Source: Neodontobutis hainanensis | Lineage: Eukaryota; Chordata; Actinopteri; Gobiiformes; Odontobutidae | DNA: 64,000 bases | NCBI GenBank assembly: GCA_024349245.1 | Contig: JALDNG010000448.1 | Location: 62,001-126,000, forward strand | Direction of reading: 5' to 3' | Shown here: positions 14,341 through 25,466 of the stretch, piece after piece | Position numbering within the stretch: the stretch's first letter is position 1 | Layout of the letters: each line of letters opens with the position of its first letter | The notes under the pieces: generated by a model | The model's database searches: none | Told to the model about the DNA's origin: nothing | The model's input: only the letters and a program-made list of their open reading frames with translations | Made by a program: the position numbers and the translations under genes

Positions 14341-14810
14341 TGTCTGTTTTATTAAAATAGATATTGTTCTCTCACAGATTTCCTAAATGTGATGCTGTCA
14401 AACTGAGGCTAAAGGTGATGCTGAGGCTGATCAGAAGAAAGGCTCTTGTTGTGGTGTGAGCACTTTGAAGAGGATATTCAGACAAAGGTGAGTGTTAGAT
14501 TAAACTACACATTACATTAAACATTACACGTGCAGTGCCCACTAACCTCTGAGACTTTTTTACTCTAGAAAACACTTTCCTTACTCTACAGTCATACATC
14601 TCTTGAAAATTACTGTAGCTAAAGTGCATGTGTTAGTTTAATTTGTACATTTATCATCTGTAAATCATGACAACAGTGGACAAGTAAATGTTTAAGTCAG
14701 GTTTTAAACATGACAGACATGATCTCTGACACAGTACATTTCACATTAACTGAAATGTACTGTACATTAATTATTATATTTAGGAAAATGTAAGTTCAAA
14801 TCAAAGTCCA

Positions 14811-15177
14811 GGGTGCACGTAGCAAGAAGGTCGTGAGTTCAAAACCCGGCAGACTCAAACATTCTCTCGGCCGACTCCGGTCTTTCTGTGAGGAGTCTGC
14901 ATGTCCTCCGCGTGTTACTGTGGGTTCTCTCCGGTACTCCGGCTTCCTCCCACCGTCCAAACACATGCATGTAAAGGTTAATTGACAACTCTAAAGTGTC
15001 CCTAGTGAATGAATGTGAGAGAGAATGGTTGTCTGTCACTGTCTGTCTCTATATGTCAGCCCTGTGACTAACTGGCCACTGTCCAGAGTGTACCACGCTT
15101 CAGGCCCAAAGCTGCTGGGATAGGCTCCAGTCACCCGCGACCCCTAACGGGACAAAGCGGTAGAAAATGAATGAATG
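14811..15177 (+). mobile_element. Second SINE with a perfect 13-bp target duplication
   Basis: 367 bp bounded by AAATCAAAGTCCA on both sides (14,798-14,810 and 15,178-15,190), which defines the insertion exactly. The 5' end is a degraded tRNA-like B-box region (GTGAGTTCAAAACCC). The body contains the widespread fish repeat strings TACTCCGGCTTCCTCCCACC and TGGGATAGGCTCCAG, and the 3' end is an (ATGA)n tail. The head is truncated, so it probably has no active promoter. It sits in intron 2 of the candidate plus-strand transcript. Confidence 0.9.
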
Positions 15178-15709
15178 AAATCAAAGTCCACTATTTTCTT
15201 AAAAACAGTTCTTACACACACAGTAACACAGTGAGCTGGTGAAGTGTTTTTTTTCCTGTGATTAACTGTGTTCAGAGGTGACCGGGCCCAACAGCAAGAC
15301 TTGTTTTAAACATAACTTTTACTTTGTTCTCTGTTTTCGCAGCGCCTCTACAGTTACCTGTCTGCTGCTGCTTTTCTGTCGGCCCAGTCCAGTCAGGTCC
15401 AGTCATCAGTCTGCTGCTCTGTTCTTCTCTGCTCCTGGACAGTTGACCTAGCCCAGCCTCGGCTTCCTCAGCTTCATCCTACATCACATCCTGGTCCATC
15501 GACAACTTGAGCGTTTTTAAATAAACTTAAAACAAAATACAATCTCCATTCATTTATGTGCTTCTAGGTTTGAAAGCATATATAAACTGTTTTAAGATCT
15601 TGAATCTGACATAATGTATACACTTTGTTTTTAAGTGCACAGAGTTAATAACTTGTAAAAGGCTTTTTAAAGAAACTTTTAAATAACGTGAAAGTAGATG
15701 AAAGCAAAG

Positions 15710-16820
15710 AGACAAAACTTTAAATCATTTATTACTATAGTGTTATTTTAGAATGCCATAAGCAATAGAAGGTATTGTGGAAAATAACCAGAAATCATAA
15801 AACATATTGTTTTGTGTATTATTAAATTGTAATGATAAAGTAGTGCTCAAAGATGGAAGGGTTTCTTGAACTTTCAGGTTGCTCCTGAGGTCTTTGACCT
15901 GCAGCTGCACAGGTAAGGAAACTGAAAAACAAAAATCAAAACTGGTTTAACTCATATTTACTCCATCTCAAAAATACAGCATATTTGTTTACAATTTCTA
16001 AATAACCAGTTTTTTAAAAATGTATGCAATGTGTCTATTTTAAGAAAACTATCATTAAGCTAAGATATATATCATACAGAAACTATAATTCTAAATGATC
16101 TACTTTATATATTTTTACAACATACAGTTTATAATTACGAGGCTATCTATTGATAAGCAGGTTAGTACTATTGCTAGCTGTAGATGTATTTTAGAACAAA
16201 GATGACAACATGGTGCTTACTAAAGCAGGAGAATATTTAAAAACCGTAGATGTTGGTGTAAAAGTGAAATTCACCTGAAGTAGAGCAGCAGCAGAGGGCT
16301 CAGTGAAGGAGCAGAGATGTTTTAGCTCAGGTCTCTGTCGTAGCCAATAACCGTAGAAGGGGTAAATAATAGTGACCTGAAAGGGAGATATAATCATTAA
16401 ATTAGATAATGCTTACCTAATAATACACGCTTTACCCATATATTATTCTATACATAATTTGGGTAAAAACTAAATATAAGAAAGTCAATTAGTTTTAATA
16501 ACTAATGCCATTAGTAATTAAAACGAGATTTAGCAATAAAAAAGGAAACACTGCTCTGATTACAGTTAACTACTAGCATATGTTTGCATGCAAGTAACAA
16601 TGTTTTTAACCTACTTTAAAAAAATCTTTCAATACTATATGTTGATTAAAATCAAGTTATTATGAGTGAAATTAAAGAAATAAAAAAAAATGAATTACAA
16701 ATAAATATAACATTTACCTCAAGTTAGCCAGCACTCAAAATGCAGCAAAGACAGAGGATGAGAATGGTCAGCGCCTTCTACCGTCAATGGCTTTGCCGCT
16801 ATCTGCAGGAATTTCATCTT
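15710..16820 (-). other. Candidate minus-strand spliced transcript, convergent with the preceding one
   Basis: On the minus strand: a first exon down to 16,718 (ACTTGAG|GTAAAT), a 102-bp exon 16,376-16,275 (acceptor CTCCCTTTCAG, donor ACTTCAG|GTGAAT), a last exon from 15,921 (acceptor after a TTTTTGTTTTTCAG tract), and AATAAA at 15,733-15,728. A 32-codon frame starts at the ATG at 16,817-16,815 and ends exactly at the first exon boundary (TGA at 16,721-16,719). The internal TIR-like motif lies within the first exon. No recognisable protein. The short frame and the position inside a non-autonomous transposon favour a non-coding product or chance splice-like sites. Confidence 0.22.
16769..16789 (-). 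repeat. Internal copy of the hAT-like terminal motif
   Basis: Read on the minus strand it begins CATTGACGGTAGAAGGCGCT, closer to the left terminus (identical over the first 11 bases) than the true right terminus is. It lies about 260 bp inside the right end in right-end orientation, suggesting a relict end of an older or nested element. No 8-bp duplication of the left-flank target follows it. Confidence 0.6.
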
Positions 16821-17023
16821 TCAACTTTCAACTTTCAACAAGCCCGGTTCTGATTGGCTCGCTGGTTACCATGCTAACGCGCACTCAAACCTAGCTCATA
16901 TGCCCAAATTAGGACTTCTGGCTCCAAAAATCAACATGGCGGCCCCACAACGGCTAAAAATGGCGACTGAAATGGGTTCATTTTCGAAGTTCGTAACGCA
17001 GCTATGGGTGACGTCACACTCCT

Positions 17024-17049
17024 TATGTCCAGCCCTTCTACAGTCATTG
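17024..17049 (-). repeat. Right terminal inverted repeat of the hAT-like element
   Basis: Reverse complement begins CAATGACTGTAGAAGGGCTG and matches the left end at 23 of 26 bases. It is followed directly by the duplicated target ATTAGAAC. Confidence 0.85.
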
Positions 17050-18900
17050 ATTAGAACAGATTTTAGAAGTGCAGTAGTACAGACTGTAGATGAGCAGTAG
17101 CACAGACTGTAGACTTGCATTAGAACAGACTGTTGATGAGCATTAGAATAGACTTTAGAAGTACAGTAGTAATGACTGTAGAAATGCAGTAGAATAGACT
17201 ATAGACGTTTATAAAAAAGACTAGACGTGCAGTAGAACAAAATGCGGTAGAGCAGAGGTACAGACTGTAAAGTAGCATTATAAGAGACTGTAGACGTACA
17301 ATAGAACAGACTGTAGACGAGCGTTAGAACAGACTGTATCGTCCATTAGAACAGACTGTAGATGTGCATTAGAAAAGACTGACGATGTGCAGAATAATAG
17401 ACTGTAGAGGTGCAGTTGTTAAGACTTTACACGAGCATTAGAACAGACTGTACATTAGTATTAGAAAAGACTGTAGACATGCTTTACAACAGACTGTAGA
17501 GGTGAAGTAGTACAGACTGTAGACAACCACTAGAACAAACTGTAGATGTGCGGTAGAAGAGACTGTAGAGGTGCTGTGGTACAGAATGTTGACTATTATT
17601 AGAAGAGACTGTAGGCGTGCAGTAGAACAGAATCTAGACAATTATTAGAACAGACTGTAGACTTCCACAAGCACACACTGTAGATGTGCATTAGAAAAGA
17701 CTGTAGACATTTATTAATACAGACTATAGTCGTGCAGTAGAACAGACTGTAGAAGTGCAGTAGAATAGACTGCAGTAGAGCAGTTGTACAGACTGTAGAT
17801 GTGTAGTAGAACAGACTGTAGACGTTTATCAGAACAGACTGTAGACGTGCAATAGAACAGACTGTAGATGAGCAGTAGTACAGACTGTAGACTTGCATTA
17901 GAACAGACTGTAGATGTGCATTAGAACAGACTGTAGACGTGCAGTTGAACAGACTATAGATGTGCATTTGAACAGATGTCAGAGCAGCAGTAGTACAGAC
18001 TCTAGATTGGCTTTAGAACAGACTGTAGATGAGCTTTAGAACAGGCTGTAAACGTCCAGTAGAACAGACTGACAATTAGAACAGATTGTAGATATGCAGT
18101 AAAACAGACTGTAGACGTGCAGGTGAACAGAAATCAGAGCAGCAGTAGTACAGACTCTAGAATTACCTTAGAACAGACTGTAAACGAGCAATAGAAATGA
18201 CTGTAAACGTCCCGTAGAACAAACTGACAATGTGCAAAAGAATAGACTCTAGAGCTGCAGTAGTACAGACTGTAGATGAGCAAATGAACAGACTGTATAT
18301 GAGTTTTAGAAAACACTGTACACATGCATTTATAACAGACTGTAGAGGTGCAGTAATACAGACTGTAGACGAGCATTAGAACAGACTGTAGAAGTGCAGT
18401 AGTACAGACTGTAGAGGTGCAGTTGAACAGACTGTAGACGTGCAGTTGAACAGACTTCAGAGCAGAATTAGTACAGACTGTAGATTGTAGAACAGACTGA
18501 CAATTAGAACAGATTGTAGATGTGCAGTAAAAATGACTGTAGACATGCAGTAGAATAGAGTGCAGTAGAGCAATAGTACAGACTGTAAAATGGCAGTAGA
18601 ACAGACTGTAGAGGTGCAGTTGTACAGACTGTAGATGAGCATTAGAACAGACTGTTGATGTGCAGTAGAAAAGACTGTAGACGTAATAGAACAGACTGTA
18701 GATGAGCATTAGAACAGAATGTAGGCGTCCATTAGAACAGACTGTAGATGTGCAGTAGTAAAGACTAAAGACCTGCATAAGAATAGACTGTGGACGAGCA
18801 TTAGAACAGACTGTAGATGTGCTTTAGTACAGACTGTAGAGGTGCAGTAATACAGACAGTAGACGAGCATTAGAAGAGACAGTAGAAGGGCAATAATAAA
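17050..18900 (+). repeat. 23-bp satellite array, block 3 (forward orientation)
   Basis: Forward-oriented array that corresponds unit by unit to 54,467-56,533, the duplicate copy. It contains the longest open frame in the window (18,134-18,778 minus, 214 codons), a repeat of about 23 residues built from three 23-bp units read in successive frames. There is no fixed start and no conservation beyond that of the DNA repeat, so it is not called as a gene. The block ends where unit orientation flips near 18,890-18,905. Confidence 0.96.
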
Positions 18901-19956
18901 TGTCGACATTCTGTACTACTGCACCTCAATAGTCTTTTCTACTGCACATCTACAGTCTGAAGTACTGCACTTCTACAGTCTGTTTTAATGCTTGTCTACA
19001 ATCTATACAACTGCATCTCTACAGTTTGTTCTAAAGCATTTCTATAGTGTTTTCTTATACTCATATAGAGTATGTTCTAATGCTCATCTACAGTCTGTAG
19101 TAATGCACCTCTAGAGTCTATTCTTCTGCACATTGTCTGTTCTACTAGACGTTTATAGTAATTTCTAATGCTTGTCTACAGTCTGTTCTACTGCACAACT
19201 ATTGTCTATTTTAATAATTGTCTACAGTCTCTTCTAATGCACATCTACAGTCTGTTCTAATGCACATCTACAGTCTGTTCAACTGCACCTCTACAGTCTG
19301 TTCTATTGCACGTCTACAGTCTGTTCTACTGCACGACTATAGTCTATTTTTAATAAACGTCTACAGTCTTTTCTAAAGCACATCTACAGTCTGTCCGACT
19401 GCAGGTATACAGTCTGTTCTAATAAACGTCTACATTCTGTTCTACTGCACATCTACAGTCTGTACTACTGCACTTCTACAGTCTGTATAATGCTCGTTTG
19501 CAGTCTGTATTACTGCACCTCAACAGTTTGTTCTACTGCACATCTACAGTCTGTTCTACTGCATGTCTACAGTCTGTTCTAATGCCAGTTTACAGTCTTT
19601 ACTACTGCTCTACTGCAGTTTATTTTACTGCACGTCTACAGTCTGTTTTTCTGCACATCTACAATCTGTTCTAATTGTTAGTCTGTTCTACTGGACTTTA
19701 CAGTCTGTTCTAATGCTCGTCCACCGTCTGTTCTAATGCAGGTCTTTAGTTTGTTCTACTGCTCGTCTACAGTCTGTTCTATTGTACGCGTCTTTAGTCT
19801 GTTCCAATGCACATCTACAGTCTGTTCAACTGCACGTCTACTGTCTGTTCAACTGCATCTCAACAGTCTGTTCTAATGCCAGTTTACAGTCTGTACCTCT
19901 GCTCTACTGCAGTCTGTTTTACTGCACGTTTACAGTCTGTTTTACTGCACATCTAC
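18901..19956 (-). repeat. 23-bp satellite array, block 4 (inverted orientation)
   Basis: The unit now reads as its reverse complement (CTACAGTCTGTTCTACTGCA). The flip falls around AATAATAAATGTCGACATTC, and the same junction recurs at 56,534. The part just before the solo LTR matches 61,700-62,079. Confidence 0.95.
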
Positions 19957-20657
19957 TGTTATGTCAATTCAAGGTACAAGTTGTCCTGAGCACTCAGCCT
20001 ATTTTTACTCAAATTACTAAGAGCACTCCCAAACTGCAGGGGGCAACCGCGCATCAAAAAGGTTATGGAACCAACTTCCAGGAAGTGCTCTTGGGACCAT
20101 AATTACCAGCGCACACACAGAGTGCATGGCAGTTGAAATGTTTGGTAAAAGCCCAGTTGGCCATATCACTTGTTCCTGAGGAAAAGAAACTTTGACCACA
20201 GCTCCTGATTATCCAAGGACACAACTGGTAGGACAAAAGTGGACTGTGTGTTTGTTTGTGTTGAGTTAAGACTTTTGTATGATTTTGTTTGCTTGGTTGT
20301 AATGTCCAATTTAAATCAAATAGTGAATACTTTATGTGAACATTACTCTAAGCATGTGTATTGTTTAAATTATATAAGTTTAATTAGAGACCATAGGTTA
20401 ATTAAAATGACTGTTTGGTTTGACATTTACTATTTGAGGAAGTGGTATTGAGTTATTTGTGATTTATTTGCAACTAATTTCTGCTTTGGTTTGTATATTT
20501 TAAAGGTTATCAACCTATTCTGTTCCACCCGATCATCTTTAGGAAAAAAAAGAAAAAGAAAGAACAGTTTTGAGTTGTCCTTTGCATTCATCAGAGATAA
20601 AGCAGTTTTAAGTTTGGGCAGAGCTGTAGTCAGTTAAAAAACACACATAACTTGACA
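19957..20657. mobile_element. Solo LTR, copy 1 (701 bp)
   Basis: Unique sequence starting TGTTATGTCAATTC and ending CACATAACTTGACA (TG...CA ends), flanked by TCTAC on both sides (19,952-19,956 and 20,658-20,662), a 5-bp target duplication. No internal region or second LTR is present, so this is a recombined solo LTR. A nearly identical copy in the same satellite context lies at 62,080-62,781, so the insertion predates the segmental duplication. Short open frames inside it (for example 20,239-20,451) have no recognisable content. It is not related to the LTRs of E1, E2 or E3. Orientation cannot be set. Confidence 0.8.
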
Positions 20658-22366
20658 TCTACAGTCTGTTCTAATGCAAGTCTACAGTCTGTACTACTGC
20701 TCATCTACAGTTTGTTTTACTGCACATCTACAGTCTGTACAACTGCACCTCTACAGTCTGTTCTAATGCCAGTTTACAGTCTGTACTATTGCTCTAATGC
20801 AGTCTGTTCTACTGCATAACTACGGTCTGTTTTACTGCACATCTACAGTCTGTTCTAATGCACATCTACAGTCTGTTCTAATGCAAGTCTACAGTCTGTT
20901 CTACTTCATGTTTACAGTCTGTTCTACAGCGCATCTTAAGTCTGTTCTACTGCACGTCTTCAGTCTGCTCTATTGCAAGTCTACAGTCTGTTTTACTGCA
21001 CATCTACAGTCTGTTCTAATGCACATTTACAGTCTGTTCCTATGCAAGTATACAGTATGTACTACTGCTCAACTACAGTCTGTTCTACTGCACCTCTACA
21101 GTCTGTTGTAAAGCATGTCTACAGTGTTTTCTAATACTCATATACAGTCTGATCTGTATGCTCATCTACAGTCTGTACTACTGCACCTCTAGAATCTATT
21201 ATTCTGCACATTGACAGTCTGTTCTACTAGACGTTTACAGTCTATTCTAATGATCGTCTACAGTCTGTTCTACAGCCAATTTAGAGTCTGTACTACTGCT
21301 GCTCTGAAGACTGTTCAACTGCACGTCTACAGTCTGTTGAACTGCACCTCTACAGTCTGTTCTATTGTACATCTACAGTCTGTTCTAATGCACATCTACA
21401 GTCTGTTCTAATGCAAGTCGACAGTCTGAACTACTACTTGTCTAGAGTCTGTACTACTGCACCTCTACAGTCTGTTCTAAAATCATGTCTACAGTCTATT
21501 CTAATACTCATATACAGTCTGTTCTATTTCTCGTGTACAGTCTGTAGTAATGCACCTTTAAAGTCTATTCTTCTGCAGCATCATCAGTCTGTTCTACTGC
21601 AAGTCTACAGTCTGTTCTAATAATTGTCTACAGTCCGTTCTACTGCACGCCTACAGTCCTTCTAATAATTGTCGACAGTCTATAATACTGCAGCTCTACA
21701 GTCTCTTCTACTGCACATCTACAGTCTGTTCTAATGCTAGTCTATAGTCTGAACTACTGCACCTCTACAGTCTGTTCTAAAGCATGTCTAGAGTGTTTTC
21801 TAATACTCATATACAGTCTGTTCTAATGCGCGTTTACAGTCTGTACTAGTGCATCTCTACAGTCTATTCCTCTGCACATTGTCAGTCTGTTCTACTGGAC
21901 GTTTACAGTCTGTTCTAATGCTCGTCTACAGTCTGTTCTAAAGCCAATCTAGAGTCTGTACTACTGCTGCTCTGAAGTATGTTCAACTGCATGTCTACAG
22001 TCTCTTCAACTGCACCTCTACATTCTGTTCTATTGTACTTCTACAGTCTGTTCTACTGCACGACTATAGTCTGTTTTAATAAACGTCTACTGTCTCCTCT
22101 AATGCACATCTACAGTCTGTTCTACTGGATGTCTACAGTCTGTTCTAATTATTGTCTAGAGTCTGTTCTACTGCACGTCTACAGTCTCTTTTAATAATTG
22201 TCAACTTTCTGTATTACTGTACTTCTAAAGTCTCTTCTACTGCACATCTACAGTTTGTTCTAATGGTCGTCTAGAGTCTGTACTACTGGACCTCTACACT
22301 CTGTTTTAAAGCATGTCTACAGTCTTTTCTAATACTCATGTACAGTCTGTTCTAATGCTTGTGTAA
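20658..22366 (-). repeat. 23-bp satellite array, block 5 (inverted orientation)
   Basis: Inverted-orientation array. 20,663-21,233 corresponds to 62,787-64,000 in the duplicate, which carries several hundred extra bases of units. The block ends at an orientation switch inside GCTTGTGTAAAGACTGTAGA at about 22,361-22,370. Confidence 0.95.
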
Positions 22367-22700
22367 AGACTGTAGACGAGCATTAGAACAGACTGTAAAC
22401 GTCCAGTAGAAGAGACTGACAATGTGCAGAAGAATAGACTCTAGAGATGCAGTAGTACAGACTGTGGACGAGCATTAGAACAGACTGTAGATGTGCATTA
22501 GAACAGACTTTAGAAGTGCAGTAGTAGAGACTGTAGATGTGTAGTATAACAGACTGTAGACGTTTATAAGAACAGACTGTAGACGTGCAGTAGAACAGAG
22601 TATAGATGAGCAGTAGTACAGATTGTAGACTTACATTAGAACAGACTGTGGATGTGCAGTTAGAACAGACTGTAGATGTGCAGAAGAACAGACTGTAGAC
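22367..22700 (+). repeat. 23-bp satellite array, block 6 (forward), left flank of E1
   Basis: Short forward block ending in AGAC (22,697-22,700), the left copy of the E1 target duplication. Its last 120 bp match 35,705-35,812, where no element is inserted. Confidence 0.95.
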
Positions 22701-24652
22701 TGTAGGGAATATGGTCTTATTAATTAATAATTAATATAATATTAATTATGGAAATTAATAATTAATATTTTGCTTATCAAAATATTAATTTCTTTCGGGC
22801 ACCACTCTAGTTTTGAACAGATCCAGAGAAACTGTTTAGTCTAGTCTCATTAATCTAAAGGAAGTAAATTCTTCTCGTTTTGAAAATTAATGAATTAAAC
22901 ATTGAAACAGTAAATGTCTTTATGGGGTTTTATTAAAGATTATAAAAATTTAAACAGTGAATAATGACAGGGGAAATGACACAAAGGGATAATTATTGAC
23001 ACATGAATGGGTAAATCAAAGAACGATAAAACACTTTACTTTCAGAGGATTTTGTGAAACAAAAGAAAGTAGGCCTATTGATTATTAACTCTATTATTAG
23101 ATAAGGGGCTGTTACGGAGCGTTTAAAGGGGTTCGATGACGGTTTCTGAGGCCAAGGCTGTTATGTTTAGACAGTTAGACGCCAAACTTGTGTAACTAAC
23201 GTTTAGACTCACCCTGGGGTCGTGATTGGTCTCAGATCTTAGCGACGAGGTCTAGAGGTTGTCCGAACCCTGTCGCAACCGATGACGCTTGTCGCTCCAG
23301 GATGGCCTGCTGTTTCCACTCTCCAGAGGGGCTGCCGTGGGCCCGGAGATTCAAAAGCGCCTCGTTACTGTCACAACTAGCCAAGCCTTTTAGCATCAGC
23401 GCGTACACGAGTAAAATTGAGTCTTTCAAAGTTATTGCGAAGTCCACTGAAGAAGGTTTAGCGGCTGTGTTGCTGGCTTAAACTTGCTCGAGAAAGTTAG
23501 ATTTTAGTCAAGCTAACTCTTAGCAGGCAGGAAATCTTCAAAAATAAAAGCGAGGCAACTTCCTTTTGTTGGCAGGCTGGCAGGAAGTAAGCTACTTTGA
23601 ACAGCTGTGTGAAGGAAACTTTATCGCGCAAGCTAAACTTGCAGGCTTTAAAGTACAAAGAAAATTTACTCGTTACACGAGGTCCGGAGCTTGTGAGAGG
23701 TTCGAGGCCTACGGCCCTGAACGGACAAGAGGTCCAGTGCGAAGTGAAGAGGAGACGGAGAGTAGTGCAGAGAGAGCGTGTTTTGACCAGCGGTCACTTT
23801 TAACACTTTTCGACAGGGTGTGTCTTACGGAGGAAGGCATTGCTTTGGGGCGGAGTTTAAATGTTTAAACTAAGTCTTAAACATTCCTTTGTTTCACCCT
23901 ATTTTCCTTGGTTTTCGTAAAACACACAAACACATTCGTACTTGCAGGATTATGCAAAGAAACATTTGTCAGACTTATTATAAAAACATATATTCATTAC
24001 ATTTTATTAACATAAAACGTAACTCTGTAGGAATGGAAGGAATTAGTTGACTTGTAAAACTCTGCATCCTGAAACAAACAGTATAATTGTTAGTACATTC
24101 ACAATCTTTCTAAGTAATAAAATAACAAAATGTCCTTTAATGAAATAACACCAAATGTCCTTCTTGAGTGCAGAGTCATTTGTCCAGTTAAACCAAAAGG
24201 GGGTAGTGTTTGACCATGCCCGAACGACTATGATCAAAGACATTTTCAACTGTCAATCAGGATTAGAATAAAGTGTTCTCGAGAAAGCTGGATGGACACC
24301 TTATCTACAGGATTTACGGCTTTTGGACATGGCGCCTAGCAGTCTGTGATGTTCCATGTGTCACCTTTGACACGGTGCTGGGTAGAACGAAGTTCCAATT
24401 CTTATAAAAGCAAAACAAAGTCATTAATAAGTTTCCTGTCCTTGGCAAAACACATTGGTGTCCTTTTATCTGAAAGAAAACGGGGTTAGCATGTCTTCTT
24501 CTCAAGATTTACATCCACGGCCTGTCTCTGGAGGCCGATGGTGAAACAACAGTTGTTAATCTTGAAGACCCTTAGTGAAACAGTTTGGAGGTCTGTAAGT
24601 GATTAAACAAATGTTATAATCCGTGTGGCGTTCTGGAGGCTGATCTGCTACA
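22701..24652 (-). repeat. E1 3' LTR (left copy)
   Basis: 1,952 bp, starting TGTAGGGAATATGG and ending GATCTGCTACA on the + strand. It matches 32,851-34,818 with about 15 substitutions and a similar number of 1-2 bp indels. Its first ~90 bp are AT-rich with repeated TTAATTAATAATTAATAT-like strings able to pair with each other. Confidence 0.92.
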
Positions 24653-24663
24653 GTCCCCCCTTT
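24653..24663 (-). promoter_or_regulatory. E1 polypurine tract
   Basis: AAAGGGGGGAC on the minus strand abuts the 3' LTR. This is the plus-strand primer position of reverse transcription and fixes the element on the minus strand. Confidence 0.8.
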
Positions 24664-25466
24664 CGACACGAAGCTGGTTTCACAAGTTTCCGTGTCGACA
24701 TCCTTGCAGACCAGGGAGTAAGCCACACGTTAAACACATAGTTTGGCGTCATAACAGGTGTAATGATGCAAACGTGATTAAGGAAAAGTATACAAGTGTA
24801 AAGGGGCTTTACTTGGTTTGTATTATATCCGTTGCTAATGGAGATAGATTAAGTTTATCACTTAAAGAAGGACTTATTGTGAAATAAAGAAATGAGAGAG
24901 CTGTCTCATTTAGTTTGTTTAAAGTTTAGGGAGGTGTTTATAATAAAAGAAAATATGTTAGGAGGATCATAACTTGGAGGGACTTTGCATGCATTTAGGG
25001 ACAAGGATATACATAGTGATTATGTAAGGGACATAATGGTTATGCGTGATCCTTCAAAGAATTATTCTCATTGCTCGGCTGTCCACTGAGGAGCTGATGT
25101 CTATGAGCGTGTCATTTATCAGCAAGGCGACCATTTGAGTGTGTGTATGGTCTACAGTTTGGTTTGGTTGGTTTTAGAGTCTCACTGTGAGTGTTTACCA
25201 CTGACACAGTGTCTTTCAACGTTTTTTTTTAAACGTTTGGAGTTGCTGCTGTTACTCCGAGACTTGTCTATTACAGTGGAAATGTTAGCGGTATTCGCTT
25301 GTGAGCACCCGAGGTTACGCAAGGTACACACAGCGGCGGTTGCAACGAGAATTGATTCATTGACAGGAAAACCAGAGTTATCAGTTACAGTTATTGAATT
25401 ACTCACAGTTACCACTGAAAGGTGAAAAGAGTTAGGAAATCAGAGTTAGAGGTTAGAGGTTAGTTG
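24664..25466 (-). other. E1 region between integrase and 3' LTR, no recognised gene
   Basis: About 0.8 kb in the place where a retrovirus would carry env. Frames here (a 77-codon minus-strand frame at 25,182-25,415 with a few N-x-S/T sequons) are too short and unmarked to call: no signal peptide, furin site or fusion peptide. Either env was lost or the element never had one. Confidence 0.4.

Larger units (their letters stand above)
13340..15545 (+). other. Candidate three-exon spliced transcript inside the hAT-like element
   Basis: Sequence signals suggest exon 1 ending at 13,610 (TTTCAAG|GTGAGT), exon 2 at 14,378-14,487 (acceptor after TTGTTCTCTCACAG, donor ACAAAG|GTGAGT), and exon 3 from 15,343 (acceptor TTCTCTGTTTTCGCAG) to about 15,540, with AATAAA at 15,520-15,525. 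If exons 1 and 2 are joined, an ATG at 13,588 opens a 34-codon frame ending in TGA at 14,457-14,459. The frame begins MKHAPVSRFPKCD; I recognise no family. The SINE at 13,984 lies in intron 1 and the one at 14,811 in intron 2. The start of exon 1 is unknown. All of this rests on splice-site appearance only. It could be a captured host gene 5' end, a remnant transposon gene or a non-coding transcript. Confidence 0.3.
12968..17049. mobile_element. 4.08-kb hAT-like non-autonomous DNA transposon
   Basis: Non-satellite insertion with imperfect 26-bp terminal inverted repeats. The left end begins CATTGACGGTATAAGGGCTG; the right end, read on the minus strand, begins CAATGACTGTAGAAGGGCTG. 23 of 26 positions match. 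An 8-bp duplication ATTAGAAC flanks it (12,960-12,967 and 17,050-17,057), and the uninterrupted target survives at 54,467-54,474. An 8-bp duplication and ends starting CA are typical of the hAT superfamily. No transposase-like frame is present (longest frames 93 codons, inside a SINE), so it must depend on a transposase from elsewhere. It carries two nested SINEs and two candidate spliced transcription units. Confidence 0.8.

Noticed and set aside
20239..20451. A 70-codon gene conserved in two places (also 62,360)
   Set aside because: Both copies lie in the duplicated solo LTR. The similarity is explained by DNA duplication, and the frames end at different points.
19957..20657. Solo LTR treated as part of E1, E2 or E3
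   Set aside because: Its ends and sequence do not match any of the three LTRs in the window.
18885..22366. A simple hairpin palindrome centred on the first orientation switch
   Set aside because: Units on the two sides of the junction are not mirror images of each other in variant order, so the arms derive from different parts of the array.
25135..25425. A 96-codon plus-strand gene near the E1 3' LTR
   Set aside because: It is antisense to the element and has no recognisable motif; an equally long frame exists on the other strand.
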